A model generated the notes under the pieces. The model saw nothing but the letters and a program-made list of their open reading frames with translations, did not search any database and was not told where the DNA came from. Positions 24,221 to 36,310 of a stretch of DNA of 64,000 bases are shown here, piece after piece. The translations under genes and the position numbers were made by a program. The stretch is from NCBI GenBank assembly GCA_034359265.1, contig CP136890.1:103131501-103195500 (forward strand). The letters are read 5' to 3'. The DNA is from Canna indica (taxonomy: Eukaryota > Streptophyta > Magnoliopsida > Zingiberales > Cannaceae). How positions within the stretch are numbered: the first letter of the stretch is position 1; every line of letters starts with the position of its first letter.

Positions 24221-24664
24221 TCAAGTCCGCATCCGCCACCGCAACCGAAGTGGAGGCAGCCGGAATAGCGTGTCTTTCTGCGTTACGTAGCCGGAGATCC
24301 ACCTAATGTCAAACTTGTCCATCGCCTGTTGGTTGATCAAGATGGTGGGCGGGATCGCCAGCATGATCTTCCCGCCGAGGATATCCAGCAATGTCGACTT
24401 GCCAACGCCACTAGGGCCAACAATGACGATGATCTTAAATGGCTTGGCCTGGCATCTGACATTCTTGAGCACACTATGTGCTCCACACTTGGTTATGCAA
24501 TACACCTTACAATTGCCATTATTCTCCTCTTTCACTGCATGATCGGAGTGGTGGTCATCTTCTTCCTCTCTACTCCATATCTTATTCAACTCCTCCAATA
24601 AATTTTGTAATTTTGACTTCAGGTTATTAGAGTCTTCTTCCTCTCTACTCCATATCTTATTCAA
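24221..24664 (-). pseudogene. Truncated ABCG-type ABC transporter fragment
   Basis: The 147-codon frame contains the start of an ABCG half-transporter nucleotide-binding domain: VLKNVRCQAKPFKIIVIVGP, a Walker A motif (GPSGVGKSTLLDILGG) and the Q-loop region ISGYVTQKDTLF. After that the frame turns into RLPPLRLRWRMRT and stops. The ABC signature, Walker B, H-loop and the whole membrane domain are missing. The upstream part repeats the phrase NKIWSREEED because a ~74 bp segment is duplicated in tandem. It is best read as a dead fragment of a gene of the ABCG5/ABCG10 kind. The closest family member is not certain. Confidence 0.75.
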
Positions 24665-24706
24665 CTCTCCACTAAATTTTGTAATTTTGACTCCTGATTA
24701 TTAGAA
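24559..24706. repeat. Tandem duplication of about 74 bp in the ABCG fragment
   Basis: Two copies start at about 24559 and 24633. Both begin tcttcttcctctctactcca and end ttttgtaattttgact. A second small duplication follows at about 24724-24780 (cctgatcttat and aatcggatcg occurring twice). The copies differ by a few bases, so the event is not very recent. Confidence 0.8.
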
Positions 24707-25166
24707 TTGATCGGATCGAGGCCTGATCTTATAAGAGGTAATCGGATCGCCTGATCTTATGAGAGTTAATCGGATCGAACTATTAGAGTTAAGTGGTGTA
24801 AGAGCCTCCTTATTCGGATTAGCAGTGATCGATGCTCACCTCTATAAATCAATAGTGTTATATTGTTAGCAGTGATCGAATATTTCGTTTGAATTCTATT
24901 TTGTAATCCTCTATGGAACTTATAAATGTAAAGGATCACAAGAATGTGAAGAAAAATAAAGCTCTTTCCATGGATTAATTACACAATAAATAAGCTATAA
25001 TATGCATATAGAAATTAAGTAGACACAATTTTACTGCATGCGTCTACCTCGGCCTTGAGTTCGAAGAAGAGAAAACCTCACATGATGCATCTTTACGTTA
25101 ATCACACTAAAAATGAAGAAGAGAGAGAGAGAGAGAGATGATGAAAGTGTTTCAATCATGCATGTC
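24707..25166. other. Intergenic: 3' flank of the K+ channel gene
   Basis: No gene is visible. A short GA microsatellite (agagagagagagaga, near 25121-25138) lies just past the channel stop codon and would fall in its 3' UTR. Confidence 0.5.
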
Positions 25167-28100
25167 TTATGGGCAGTAGCTATGATCAGCCTCATCGACC
25201 ATCCCGGCCAGAACAAGATGATCGCCATCTCGTATCAACCTCACGTCGTCGATCTCGGCGCCATCCTTCGTGAGCACTCTGCAAGCCGAAAAGCCAAACT
25301 TCTTTGGCCCGATGTCGAGCAGCTCCCGCAGCGAGAGCGGCAGCAGCACGAGCTTGCCCGCCGTGTAGCCGCGCTCCGGGCAGCTGATGGTCACACGTGG
25401 AGGATTCGCGCGACTCGGTGGGCCCAAGCTGCCTCCGCTGACGTTGCCAAGAATTGGCTTCGGGTTTCCGGCGACGGACGAGAGCAGGCCGCCCTGGTGA
25501 TTCAGCCTGCCACCGGAGTTGGCAGCTGATATGACCCCAAACAGCGAGTTGTGGAAGTTGGCCCGCCGCGCCCGCTTGGTTTTCTCCGGCGGCCCGTCGT
25601 GCGATGACGGCCTGATCTCGTCAGCAGGCGCCTGCGGCATGACAGGCTCGCTGCTGAACCTCCTCACTGGCACCGAGAGCGGTGAGCCGGAGTTGGACAC
25701 CGTGGTCTTTTTGGCTTCGAAGAGAGCTTTGATCTCGTCGTGGCCCTGCTGATCCGCCAGGCTCCTAGGGGTCCAACCATTGTGGTCGGCCGCGTCCATG
25801 TCAGCTCCGCGTTCGAGCAGGAACTCAACCAGCTGCAGGTTCCCCTCACAGACGGCTCGGTGGAGCGCGGTGGTGCCGTCCTTCTTTGCGGCCTTCACGT
25901 CTCCGCCATATCGGATAATGTCCTCCAGCAGCTCTATGCTGTTCTGCTCCGCGGCCGTGCAGGCGAAGTGACCCATGTCGCCGGCGGAGAGTTCTGCGCC
26001 ATTATCTTTCAACAATTGGGCCACCTGGTCGTGCTTCCCGAGTATGGCCTCCCACAACGGAATGCTTCCCTCGGAATCTGTACTCCATTAGTGTATCAGC
26101 AATTAATTAAGCAGAAATGAACAGCTGCAGAGTTCTTAGATGAAACTTAACTGGTTCCTCAAACTGCTTATGCTGAATAATTTTACTAGCAGACATCTTG
26201 AAATCTGAATTGGTTTCGGTTTCGTATGTATTTATCTTTCAAGTTTTGGCATGGTTAAAGTATTTATTCACATCTCTATTGCACATGATCCAATGGTCTA
26301 TTTAATAAATAAAGGAGATTCCTTTGGGAAAGGAAGATAATAATAGCTTTACTGAAATGAACTTAGGTATTGCTTTGAGTAGCAGAGAACTAGTTAAACA
26401 CGCTAAAGAGAAGTGCAGGAAATCTGAAAGCCATAACATGAGTGAGAATAATGCTGCCGAGGATGGATTTGTTCTATCAGGATACCCTACAGCAGGGGCG
26501 AAGCCAGGGATAATTAATGGAAATTATTTTAAGATGAGCAAAATATAAAATTGCATATCACGAAGGCAACTTAATGGTAAAAAAATATTTTTAGGGGGGG
26601 GGGGGGGGGGGGAGGGCAAATATAGGTAAATACTTATATATATATATAACAGGGGATCAATGTCAAGGGGGGCAATTGCCTAATTGCCCCCTGCCAATAC
26701 ACTGGCTCCTCCACTACCCTACGGAGTTGGACTAACTTGAAACCATCTTGTAGTCATAATTAAGGGTTACCAAGGAAAAGTGAGAGTGGTCATAATCAGG
26801 TATAACAAATGACCCAGGCAACATTATTAGAAAGAGAGAACATATATTTGTATTTATATTTATGACAATACAATTGAACCTGCATAATTTAATATTTTCC
26901 AACTGCATGCGTAGAATATATAGAATAGGATTGTTAAAAAGTCAGCTCTATGAGAGACAGAAGGCAGTGGATAACTATACTCTATAGAAGTCCAATGTCT
27001 AAGAGGATAAGCACAATCTTTAAATAATATGGAATTTGGAAATGAACACTATAGGTATGAATTTAAGAACAAAATTGCAGTATACCTTTACTATTGGGAT
27101 TGGCATCATAATCTAGCAATAGGCGAACACAATGCTCGTTTCCCTTCGCTGCTGCTATATGCTGTATATATCATCATGAAAGAAATGAAGTCAAACACTC
27201 ATTCTACATAAGATCTAACTAACAGAATCTGTGTCAGAATATGGAATTCAAACCAGTGCTGTATGCCCACTGTTATCGGATTCATTTGGATCTAGACCGC
27301 GTTTAAGAAGTTGTTGTAGCAACAAGTCGTCCCCTCTAATAATTGCAAAACATAGAGTAAGAGGTAAGTCCAATCTGCCACGGGTCAGCATGTTTTCAAT
27401 CTCTTTTAGAAGTCCTTCCATTAAGGGATCATCCACTTGCTCTTTCAGATACTGTAACATGAATAAATTGCATCATAATAGAGAATAAAATAAACATGCA
27501 ACTTCTTTCATGCCTTACATGAACAAAATCCAACAAACTAAAGAAGATGTTTGCCTTAAGGTAATTAAGAGAATGAAGATATGTTTTGGGGGCAGCATAA
27601 AAAACAAAGTGATGATAAGTGATAATGATCACATTACATCAAATCAGTCATACTATCATAAATATACCTGTAGCAGGTTATTGATGATTATGGTTCCATC
27701 TCCAACATTTGACTGAACAATACTAAGGAATGTAGTACGGTTCAAACGCAACAGTTGGCACAATGATCTTGTCCGGACTGTGAAGAATTGTGGTCTATAG
27801 CAAAGGACTCCAATTTCTCCAATAAGATCCCCTTTCGTTGCAACCCGAATGAGCTGCATAACAAACAAGACCATTTTTCTGTAAATGCTTAAATTCACAA
27901 GTTGTACAATGGACGTATATGAGATTATCAAATTAGATAACTTGCCTCATCTGATCCATTCCTGCTATCTATAACTTCCTGAAAAGGAATTAAATGCATC
28001 AGCTTTAAGCAACAAAGAAGGTTTAACAATTGAAAAATATATGAAGGGAATTTCTTTGAGCAGTAATTCTAACTTAAACAGCATACATTATGTCAAAGTT

Positions 28101-30342
28101 AATTATAAGAGAAGGTACTCTTTTTACCACTGTGCCAGTCACTAGGATGTAAAAATCTGTAGGTGCTTCATTCTGCAAAATCACATCTTCTCTTGGAGGA
28201 TAGTACTCAGCTTTCATCTCAGAGACCTTAAACAAAACAAAAACAACATGATGCTAAGATACAAGATGGTAGAAATACACATAAAAACAAGTATATGATG
28301 ACAAATCGAGATAATTTGCAAAAGTCAACTATTTATGATCCTTACCAGTTGAAACAGAAGGTCATTGGAAACTCCACGAAACAAGTACACCTTTTGAACG
28401 AGTGGATAAAATAGATAGTGAGAAATGCTAGATCTGATAGCTTTAGGCAGAGAATCCAATGTTTCTTGCTGTTGGAGTCCTTCGGAGTCAGTTCTGAACT
28501 TCAAACTGAGATGTGAAATCATCTGGTCTTGTAGCCGTTCTGGGAGCCGGTTTCTTTGAGCAAAACCTGTTGCTGCTTGAATTGTGTCCCTCTGCAATGA
28601 CCCAATACACATCCTTATTCCTTAATGATATTAACAGGATATACAAATTGTGCTACTTGCTTTCTTGGAAGAAATAATACAATTTTGCATAGAACTTACA
28701 TATTTTCTGGTTCTGCTTGTGCCATGAACAACTAAATTGGTCATATTACCAATCAAATAGGCTGTCAATCCAAGGTTAAATAGCATGTAAAAAGTGTCAA
28801 AAATCATCTCGCCCGTATTTTCAGGATGCAAGTCTCCATAACCAACAGATGTAAGGGTGGTGATTGACCAGTACATTGATGTCACATAACGGAGCCACAA
28901 GCTTCTCTGGTGGAAGTCGGGCATGGAGGCACCAATCCAAGTTCTGCTGGGATCATGAAACCTTGCAGCAAGAAGATAATTGAAGCACCCAGCACAGTGG
29001 ACAGCAAATAGTGTCACCTACAAAATGTTGGGAAATGAGTGCATCAGCAGAGCTCTGTGCTACACGATGTACATAAAAGCACCATATCTAGGTAAAATTA
29101 CTTACACAAATAAGTTTGGCACATCGAACCCAGAAGTAACTGAAGTTCCTATCCTTTTCTAGCCTGATAAAGAAACAATATACACTGTGTGATTAGCGAG
29201 GGGCTAATATAACTTATTTTCAGAACATAAATTAACTGCTAATGTTTAAAGCATACACCATGGATAGCCAGGTTCTTTTTGCCAATGAGATTCATGTATG
29301 CAAAACAGAAATAACTATTTGATGAACCGCTTCACATACTTAGCAAATAGTGCACTAACTCTTCGGAGACGCCAAAGCCGTAGCATGTTGAAGAATCCAT
29401 AAGATCGGAGCTTGTGAGGTAGAATTTTTCGAGCGAATTCAGAAGGGATTGTGGAGGCAACATCCAGAACAAACCAGCTGGTCAAATACCTCTTTGCTAT
29501 CGGCTTAGGACTATCTACAAGAAGGTAAGTTGTTCGATCGAGGTAGGCAAGGAAGAAGGTCAAAATGATATCAATAGCAAAGAATGCATTGACAACGTTG
29601 TCCGCGATGGCAAGAGCTCCCTTCGGTTGCGTGATGAATCCGAATTCAAATGGCGATACCCAAGCGGAATAGATGACCAGAAAGATCAGGAAAGTCTCCC
29701 ATGCTCTGCGAGAAACACTTTCAACATCAGCAATGCAAACTAAAACTAAAACTTCCCTATCACCAGTTGCATACTGCATTCCCAGCCCAATGTATTACTA
29801 ATTAAGAAATAGAAGCACTAATTAAGAAATAGAAGCAAATAATATATTCCCCTTTCTTTATTAAGAGAAGAAATACAACGTCCCGATTCCACTGAAAACT
29901 AATAGGAGGGAAAGCGATTTAAGAGAAACAGTTAACAGGCCCATTACAAGGAACATGAATCACGAAGAAAGTCAACGTCTTTGCCAATATTAAAGAAGAT
30001 AACAAGAAAACCTAGCTTATTTTATCATAAAGCTGAACGAGCAACAAGAAAGGGGCCTTTAAACATGCTTTTTTCCTTTCTCATTTTCCTTGTGAATGAC
30101 GAAAAGGACGAGAACTAGAAAAGAAGCAAAGACCGAGTAACAACAAACCTGTATCTTTTATCGTAAGGGGAGACGATGAACCACCGGAGCTTGACCCTCC
30201 GGTTACTCCTGGCTCCGAGGGAGGGAAGGATCCCGGTGGAGAGGCTATATTGGCTGCCGTCCCTCGAAATGTCCTTGTCCACCTGGTGGCCGCACACGAC
30301 GGAGACCGGAATGTTGAACACCTTCGCAGTCCTCGCCGCCAT
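25167..30342 (-). CDS. AKT1: AKT1-type inward-rectifying Shaker K+ channel
   Basis: Eleven exons give 894 residues: 30342-30149, 29705-29340, 29163-29106, 29017-28700, 28591-28346, 28226-28128, 27978-27946, 27853-27668, 27451-27254, 27161-27086 and 26077-25167. AKT1 channels take up K+ across the root plasma membrane. Domains in order are a short N terminus, six transmembrane segments (about 65-310) with the voltage-sensor run [10 protein letters not shown], the pore signature [12 protein letters not shown] with GYGD at 265-268, a C-linker, a cyclic-nucleotide-binding domain (about 385-500), ankyrin repeats (about 520-690, such as [20 protein letters not shown] and [20 protein letters not shown]) and a C-terminal KHA domain. 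Every join keeps phase. The intron after exon 7 uses a GC donor (GAG|GCAAGT). Exon 10 alone carries part of one ankyrin repeat. In this family activity is controlled by CIPK/CBL kinases. Confidence 0.94.
26597..26615. repeat. Long G-homopolymer in AKT1 intron 10
   Basis: A run of about 19 G follows tttttaggg. The flanking text, such as caattgcctaattgccccctgcc and a TA-repeat at about 26635-26648, looks like the edge of a decayed transposon within the 0.9 kb intron. No coding sequence is present. Confidence 0.6.
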
Positions 30343-33300
30343 CCCTGCCGCTTAATTATTGTCGAACGATGCTAATTGTCTCGGTTTGTCTGCCTCTCTC
30401 TCTCTTCGAGGCATCGTAAATATGGTTCTCACTAGCTGGCCTCTCTACTCACGAGTCCTCACAGAGTGAGGGTAGGACAAGAAGAAAGGAAAGGCCTGAA
30501 GAGATGATCTCCATCGTCTCGGCCGGGAAGGCGAAGGAAAGGGGCCGAGGAAGGCCAGGGAGGGGTTTGTATTGATCGAACGATGCAGGAAGGTTGGCTA
30601 TTTGCCTCGTGAGTATTTATAGGCGCCAGTTGGCACGCCTTGTTTTTTAATTACTTCTCTTTTTTATTTATATTATTATTTTCAATTTTATTAAATATAT
30701 AATACCTGCATAATTTGTATATAATTAAATAAGTTTTATTTTCTTATTGATATATTATATTGCACTAGAAAATATAAATGTTTGCTAGCATGTTAAGTTT
30801 ATGTCATATTAAGATAATATAATTTATTAAATTAGAATAATATATTGAATTAGTATACTCTTTAATCGAATACGAGTTTGATAAAAATAGCATGCGCTCG
30901 CCTTAAATAACCACTAATTTGATCAAATTGTATAATTTGCAATAAATTCAGGACATTTCTATTTTTTTTCCTAATCTCGAATTCTAGAATAAGTTTTATT
31001 CCAAAATTAAAAGAATTTGTTCTTAATTGTCCCACGTTTTAGATAGGAATTAATATGCGGAATCTGCGTATATACTAAAATTAAATAATCTTATCTGTTT
31101 TTGCCCGAAGTTGGGGGTGTTGTCATCCTCTGCGTCTTTTGGTTCAGCGTTGCTTCGATGGTGCCCTGCAAAAATCTCGAACATTCAAGTGAGAGAAAAT
31201 TTCAGACGATGGGTATGAAATTGAAACATGGAGTATACATCTAGTGTATTGTGTTTATTTTATGAGAGTAAATTTGGGTACTCCGCGAGGATACCTTTCG
31301 GAATTCCACGTGGATATGCACTGAATGAATTGAGTGTTAGCCCTTAAATTATGGATTTATTATTGTCGAATACCTAAAGTGAGAGGGCGATTAATTTAGC
31401 GTAATGATAAAATTATCCACTTATGATATAGAAGTTGTGTGCATTAACTTTCTTCCTAAGGTCACAAAAATGTGATTGCCAATTGAGCGTCCCTTCGTTT
31501 CTTTCCTTATTTTTAAAATAGTGCACATTAAAATATAAGTAAAGTTATGACTCAAGATATATAGACATGATGGCACGTAAGATCAAATAATTTGAATTAT
31601 TATCATTTTCAATTTTATTAATTAATGAACGAACCGATTCGATGTAAAAAAGGGTAATATTGATTAATTCATTCGCTGCAAAAAAAAGCTTGCCAATTTT
31701 AACTCCATCTGGATTTTACAAGTCATAGCAATTATTTTGATCAATTTACTAATTTTGGAATTTGATTTGATTTTGGCGGTCGGTTGGTTGTTTTTTCAAA
31801 TCGAAGAACCCTAGTTTCATCAATATTATAATAATTCTATTGTAATAATTAATTACTAAAAGTCAACGATTAATTCCAACTTATCTCTCCCTTTTTTGGC
31901 TCTTCATTCCAAATGGACCCTTAGACTTTTTAAGCTTATTTATTCTATTTATTATTTCGCAGTCGGCGTGACTGGTTAAATATTAATATTATTTATTGCG
32001 TGCAAATCTTCATTTTTTTATTATGTTGTCATTTAGGGGTTAATTACTTCCGTTTTAAATTATCATTCATGTCTGGCAAATATCATAAATAATGAACTAA
32101 TCATTACTTTCCATTATTTGAACGCAGGCAAATCTTTAGGCGGGGTTCATGAGTACCGAGTAGACCCGGAAGGTCGGAATCGATTGGATAGATTTTGAGT
32201 AGGGCGCATAATAAAAAATTACGAAATTGATTAAAATTGGTTCTGGTTCCGAATCCAACACATTGGGTACTCAGAATCGAAATTTGTATTTTAGAACCTA
32301 TAAATGAACCGATTTTAACAAGGTACGTATGATCTGTAAATAACATATTCTAATAATGTACTCGGGATTGAAATCGAAATACCGATTAACTAATGTTAAT
32401 AAATCTATTTATGATTAATGATTTTAAAAAATTAATATTAGTGAATGAATTTAAAAAATTATTAATGCGTCGATTAAATCGGTTGATGCTCATTCCTACT
32501 TTTATGTACGAATCATTTAATGCAACTATTGGATTTGGATTCAGTGAATTAAGTTGGAACTTCATTTTTCTTAATTTTAAAAAAGGTGCTAAAATAATAA
32601 TAAAAAAAGGTGTTAATGGATTGGATTGAACGTGCATGTAGAGCGACGTAATATAGGGACAAGCGTTGAAGATTTGCAAAGGCGTATTTAATCATGCATT
32701 AATAGTTGGCACGAGACTTAAGAAATGTAAGTAAGTAAAATAAAGCAGGCTTCGGTCACGGGCGGGGCGTGCATCGTTCAAATTAGATATATTCTATTTA
32801 ATCGAGGATTTAAATTATTATTATAAGATTAAATTGATGTCGACAATTGTCTTTCGTCATCTTTTTAGCTGACCAAGCAAAAAAAAAATTCTTTCAGACA
32901 GTCCTTTTTATCCTTTCTTTTTTTTTGATATTATGTTATAATAATAATAATCTCAAAAAAAGATAAACCAAAAATTTAAGGAAAAATCTCTTGCTTAAGA
33001 AATTTAAGAAACAATTTATCAAACCGATCGATGCTCATCTCTGCAAAGCACAACTTTGATTTCGGGCCGTACACGGTGCGCCGAGATTTGTGTTCCACAT
33101 TGGACCACGATCGTGGTATCTTTATGCTTTTGGGCCTTTTGCCATGCATCACGAACTGGGCCATTGGGCGTGCATCATGGATTGGGCCTTTATGCCTACA
33201 GCATGAATTGAGCCTTTTGGGCCTTCGGATCGACATACTTGGTCCACTTATCAGATTGCAGTGAGACCACTATATATATTAATATTGAAAAAGTCAACCA

Positions 33301-33973
33301 TGGAATTTTCCAAGTTATTGATATTAATTGCAGTGAGAAATGAAGTAGTTGACTCTAGGAAAACTTTTATTTCTTTGCGCAATTAATAAAGAATGTTCTC
33401 ATGAATATACGTATATAAATATATGATACACGCTAGCTTAATTATGCGGACGTAAAAAAAAATAAAATATATAATAATCAATGCTCAAGTGAGAAATAAT
33501 CCAAAAGTCTTCTCTCGCGAGCTTGACTTTTGTCGAAATAATCTCTTCTCCAACAACTCTGAAACATTAATTTACAGCCAGCGCAGTGCACTTGATGAAT
33601 AACTCCAAATTAATTGTAGAATATGCACCCACAATTAATTAATTAATTAATTAATAGCGAAGTAAGATTCAGTACTGCTATACGAAGTAGCTAGAATTGA
33701 ACTAGAAGCACATGCACAAGTCAACGCTCTATATATCCATCTCATTAACGTTGATCAGGTCCACGAGAAATGAAGGCTCCTCTGTCCACGTAATTAATTT
33801 CCTTAATTTGCATCTCTAAAATTGCTAAAAGTCAAATTAATGTGATTAAATTAATTAAGTTGCTCGGTAGTCACTGTACTACGGATCCTCGCATTGATGT
33901 TCGACTGGATTTCCATTCCTCTTCCTCCCCTTTCGATCAGCTGAGATCGATCGATGAACCTTCTCCAAATCTA
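30343..33973. other. Long intergenic region
   Basis: About 3.6 kb holds the upstream region of the K+ channel (with a CT microsatellite near 30390-30408) and of the receptor-like kinase. Most of it is AT-rich. At 33120-33240 phrases with gggcctttt and gggccttcgg recur, and near 32120-32330 there is retroelement-like non-coding sequence. No gene was recognised. A (TTAA)n microsatellite lies at about 33633-33654. Confidence 0.5.
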
Positions 33974-35320
33974 ATGGAAGCCAAGAAAGCCAAGGCCGTT
34001 GCCGCTTCTACCGTCGTCAGTCTCCTGTTACTGCTCGTCGTCCTGTGGCTCTGCATCGGCGCGACCCTCGCCTTCTTCATCGTCCTCGGCGTCGGTTTCG
34101 CCGTGCTCCTGGCCGTCTTGGCCTGGGTCCTGTACGGGTACGCCGACCTCCACAGCCGACAGATGTCCTTGGCCCGGCGGTCGGCCATCGAGCGAGAGGA
34201 GCGCCGTGTCGAGTACAGCTTCCTCCGCAAGGTCGCCGGATTGCCCATCAAGTTCCGCCTCGAGGCTCTCGTGGTCGCCACTGACAACTTCCAGGCCCTG
34301 CTGGGGAGCGGCTCCTCGGCGTCGGTGTTCCGTGGGATCCTCGACGACGGCACGTCTGTGGCCGTGAAGCGGATAGAGGCGGCGGAGCGCGGCGACCGCG
34401 AGTTCCGCTCCGAGGTCTCCGCCATCGCCGGCATCCAGCACGTCAACCTCGTCCGCCTCCTCGGCTACTGCATTGTCCCCGGCGGCCCCCGCTTCCTGGT
34501 CTACGAGTTCGTCGCCAACGGCTCCCTGGACAATTGGATCTTCCCCTCCGAAGCTCGCGAGGACGGCCGCCGGCGGTGCCTGCCTTGGGCGCTGCGGTTT
34601 CGTGCCGCCGTCGACGTGGCGAAGGCCCTGAGCTACCTTCACCACGACTGCCGCGCCCGCGTCCTCCACCTGGACGTGAAGCCAGAAAACATCCTGCTCG
34701 ACGACGGCTTCCGGGCGCTCCTCGCCGACTTTGGCCTGTCGAAGCTGATGGGGAGGGACGAGAGCCGGGTGGTGACCACCGTCCGCGGGACGCGCGGATA
34801 CCTCGCGCCGGAGTGGATCATCGGGACGGGAGTCTCCGACAAGTCGGACATCTACAGCTACGGGATGGTGCTGCTGGAGATGGTGGGCGGGCGGCGCAAC
34901 ATCCAGCTGATGGGCGGCGACGGCGCCTCCAACAGGAAGTGGTCTTACTTCCCCAAGGTGGTGAACGAGAAGGTGCGACAAGGGGGGGTGATGGAGGTGA
35001 TCGACGAAAGGCTCAAGACCGGCGCCGGGGAGCCGCCGGCGGAGAGGGAGGTCCGGACGCTGGTGCACGTGGCGCTGTGGTGCATCCAGGAGAAGGCGGA
35101 GGGTCGGCCGAGCATGGCGCGGGTGGTGGACATGCTGGAGGGGAGGATAGCCGTGGACGAGGCCCCGCCGCAGACGGAGATGATGATCTGCAACCTCTTA
35201 GCCTCCGAGGAAGGGGTCGCGGCGGGCGGAGACGGGCGTGTCGTCGGACTGTTGGATTTGGGGTGCCAATATTCTTCGTTGACGTCTTCGTTGGACGCCT
35301 CCTTCTTGTCGGGTCGATAA
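33974..35320 (+). CDS. Receptor-like protein kinase, At5g20050-like
   Basis: The intronless frame encodes 448 residues from MEAKKAKAV; an upstream in-frame start at 33842 would add non-conserved sequence. The N terminus has two adjoining hydrophobic stretches (about 11-35 and 36-56) and no real ectodomain, so the kinase is anchored but does not sense by itself in an obvious way. The kinase domain has a P-loop GSGSSASVF (111-119), catalytic lysine in SVAVKRI (K132), catalytic loop LHLDVKPENILL (232-241) and ADFGLSKL (DFG 252-254), then GTRGYLAPEWI. The HRD arginine is replaced by Leu, so it is a non-RD kinase. The juxtamembrane text YSFLRKVAGLPIKF is typical of this subfamily. Codons are strongly GC-ending. 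Confidence 0.88.
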   Translation: MEAKKAKAVAASTVVSLLLLLVVLWLCIGATLAFFIVLGVGFAVLLAVLAWVLYGYADLHSRQMSLARRSAIEREERRVEYSFLRKVAGLPIKFRLEALVVATDNFQALLGSGSSASVFRGILDDGTSVAVKRIEAAERGDREFRSEVSAIAGIQHVNLVRLLGYCIVPGGPRFLVYEFVANGSLDNWIFPSEAREDGRRRCLPWALRFRAAVDVAKALSYLHHDCRARVLHLDVKPENILLDDGFRALLADFGLSKLMGRDESRVVTTVRGTRGYLAPEWIIGTGVSDKSDIYSYGMVLLEMVGGRRNIQLMGGDGASNRKWSYFPKVVNEKVRQGGVMEVIDERLKTGAGEPPAEREVRTLVHVALWCIQEKAEGRPSMARVVDMLEGRIAVDEAPPQTEMMICNLLASEEGVAAGGDGRVVGLLDLGCQYSSLTSSLDASFLSGR

Positions 35321-36106
35321 CACACTCAGACATCGTCCCAATTATCATCTTCCTAGCTTGGTGGTTTTTTTGCCTTGTAATTTAGTTAAAATTTCCATGT
35401 TTGATATCATATCATCTTCTTATGATTTATCAACATTTAATCAGTACTGGAAATTCTTCAATATGATCTGCATCTTGTACTAATTAATTCTAAAAAGCAT
35501 CAAATATAGTTTATAGATAAATGTCTACATCTTCTACCTAATGAGCATTAATTAATGCTCATAATTCACCACCAGATCCATTGAACTTTACATATAGTCC
35601 TTAATTTTCTTAATCAATTAATTATAGTTGATCGAAGCTCGATAGGAGCTGCAAACCCTAATAAAACAGGCATCCATCTTTGATTTGTGCGGCAGTAGAT
35701 CGACAGTGTGGGGTGCAGGGTATAATCTGCGGCTTCTTAATTAATTCCTTGGAATTAAGCAAAGTACCAAAGAGGGGCATCAAATATATATTAAAGAAGA
35801 TGATTCGAGCTTTCACATGCTGAAATGAGAACAGATTCCAATCCCAGTAGCCCACCAATGTATATATATATATATATATAGTTTATGAGGAGTTTGACTT
35901 GTGCAAAACTTTTCCCTTGGATATTGTTGTTTTCTCGTGGATTCTCTACTACGAGCTAGTCTAAGATCAACGGGGAGTAACATAGATATAATTAAGATAG
36001 CTAGTAACCGGATTCTGCGCTTGCATGTCTGGAATCAGCATTAATTCTTGCGATGGAGAGGAGGTATATATCAACCTCACCGCTTTCTTTGAGTGCAACT
36101 TCTATG

Positions 36107-36310
36107 GGCAGCTTGCCCATAAAAAACTTATAAACGAATGGATATGAGCTTTAAACGTCTGAATATGGATATAAAGAGAATGAATATGTTCAGCGACTGA
36201 ATATGAATAAAAAGAGAATGGATTCCTTTTCTATTCATGTTCGATCGCTTGAAGTCTATATCCACTCAGTCCATAGAAACTTATATGGGCAGGCTGCCCA
36301 TATAATTTTT
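36107..36310. mobile_element. MITE-like element with palindromic terminal repeats
   Basis: The left end reads tatgggcagcttgcccata and the right end tatgggcaggctgcccata. Each end is itself a near-perfect hairpin, and the inner parts (gaatggatatgagc against the complement of tatatccactcag) also match inversely. The length is about 200 bp with no coding capacity, typical of a miniature inverted-repeat element. The family was not identified. Confidence 0.65.

Noticed and set aside
24221..24664. Functional ABC transporter gene
   Set aside because: The ABC signature, Walker B and the membrane domain are absent, and the frame degenerates after the Q-loop.
33842..33973. N-terminal extension of the receptor kinase
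   Set aside because: The added residues look like untranslated leader, and the family starts at MEAKKAK-like sequence followed at once by the membrane segment.
34028..35068. Long antisense frame opposite the receptor kinase
   Set aside because: It is a shadow of a GC-rich exon with strong codon bias; similar shadows lie over the MOT1, transporter and fucosyltransferase-like genes.
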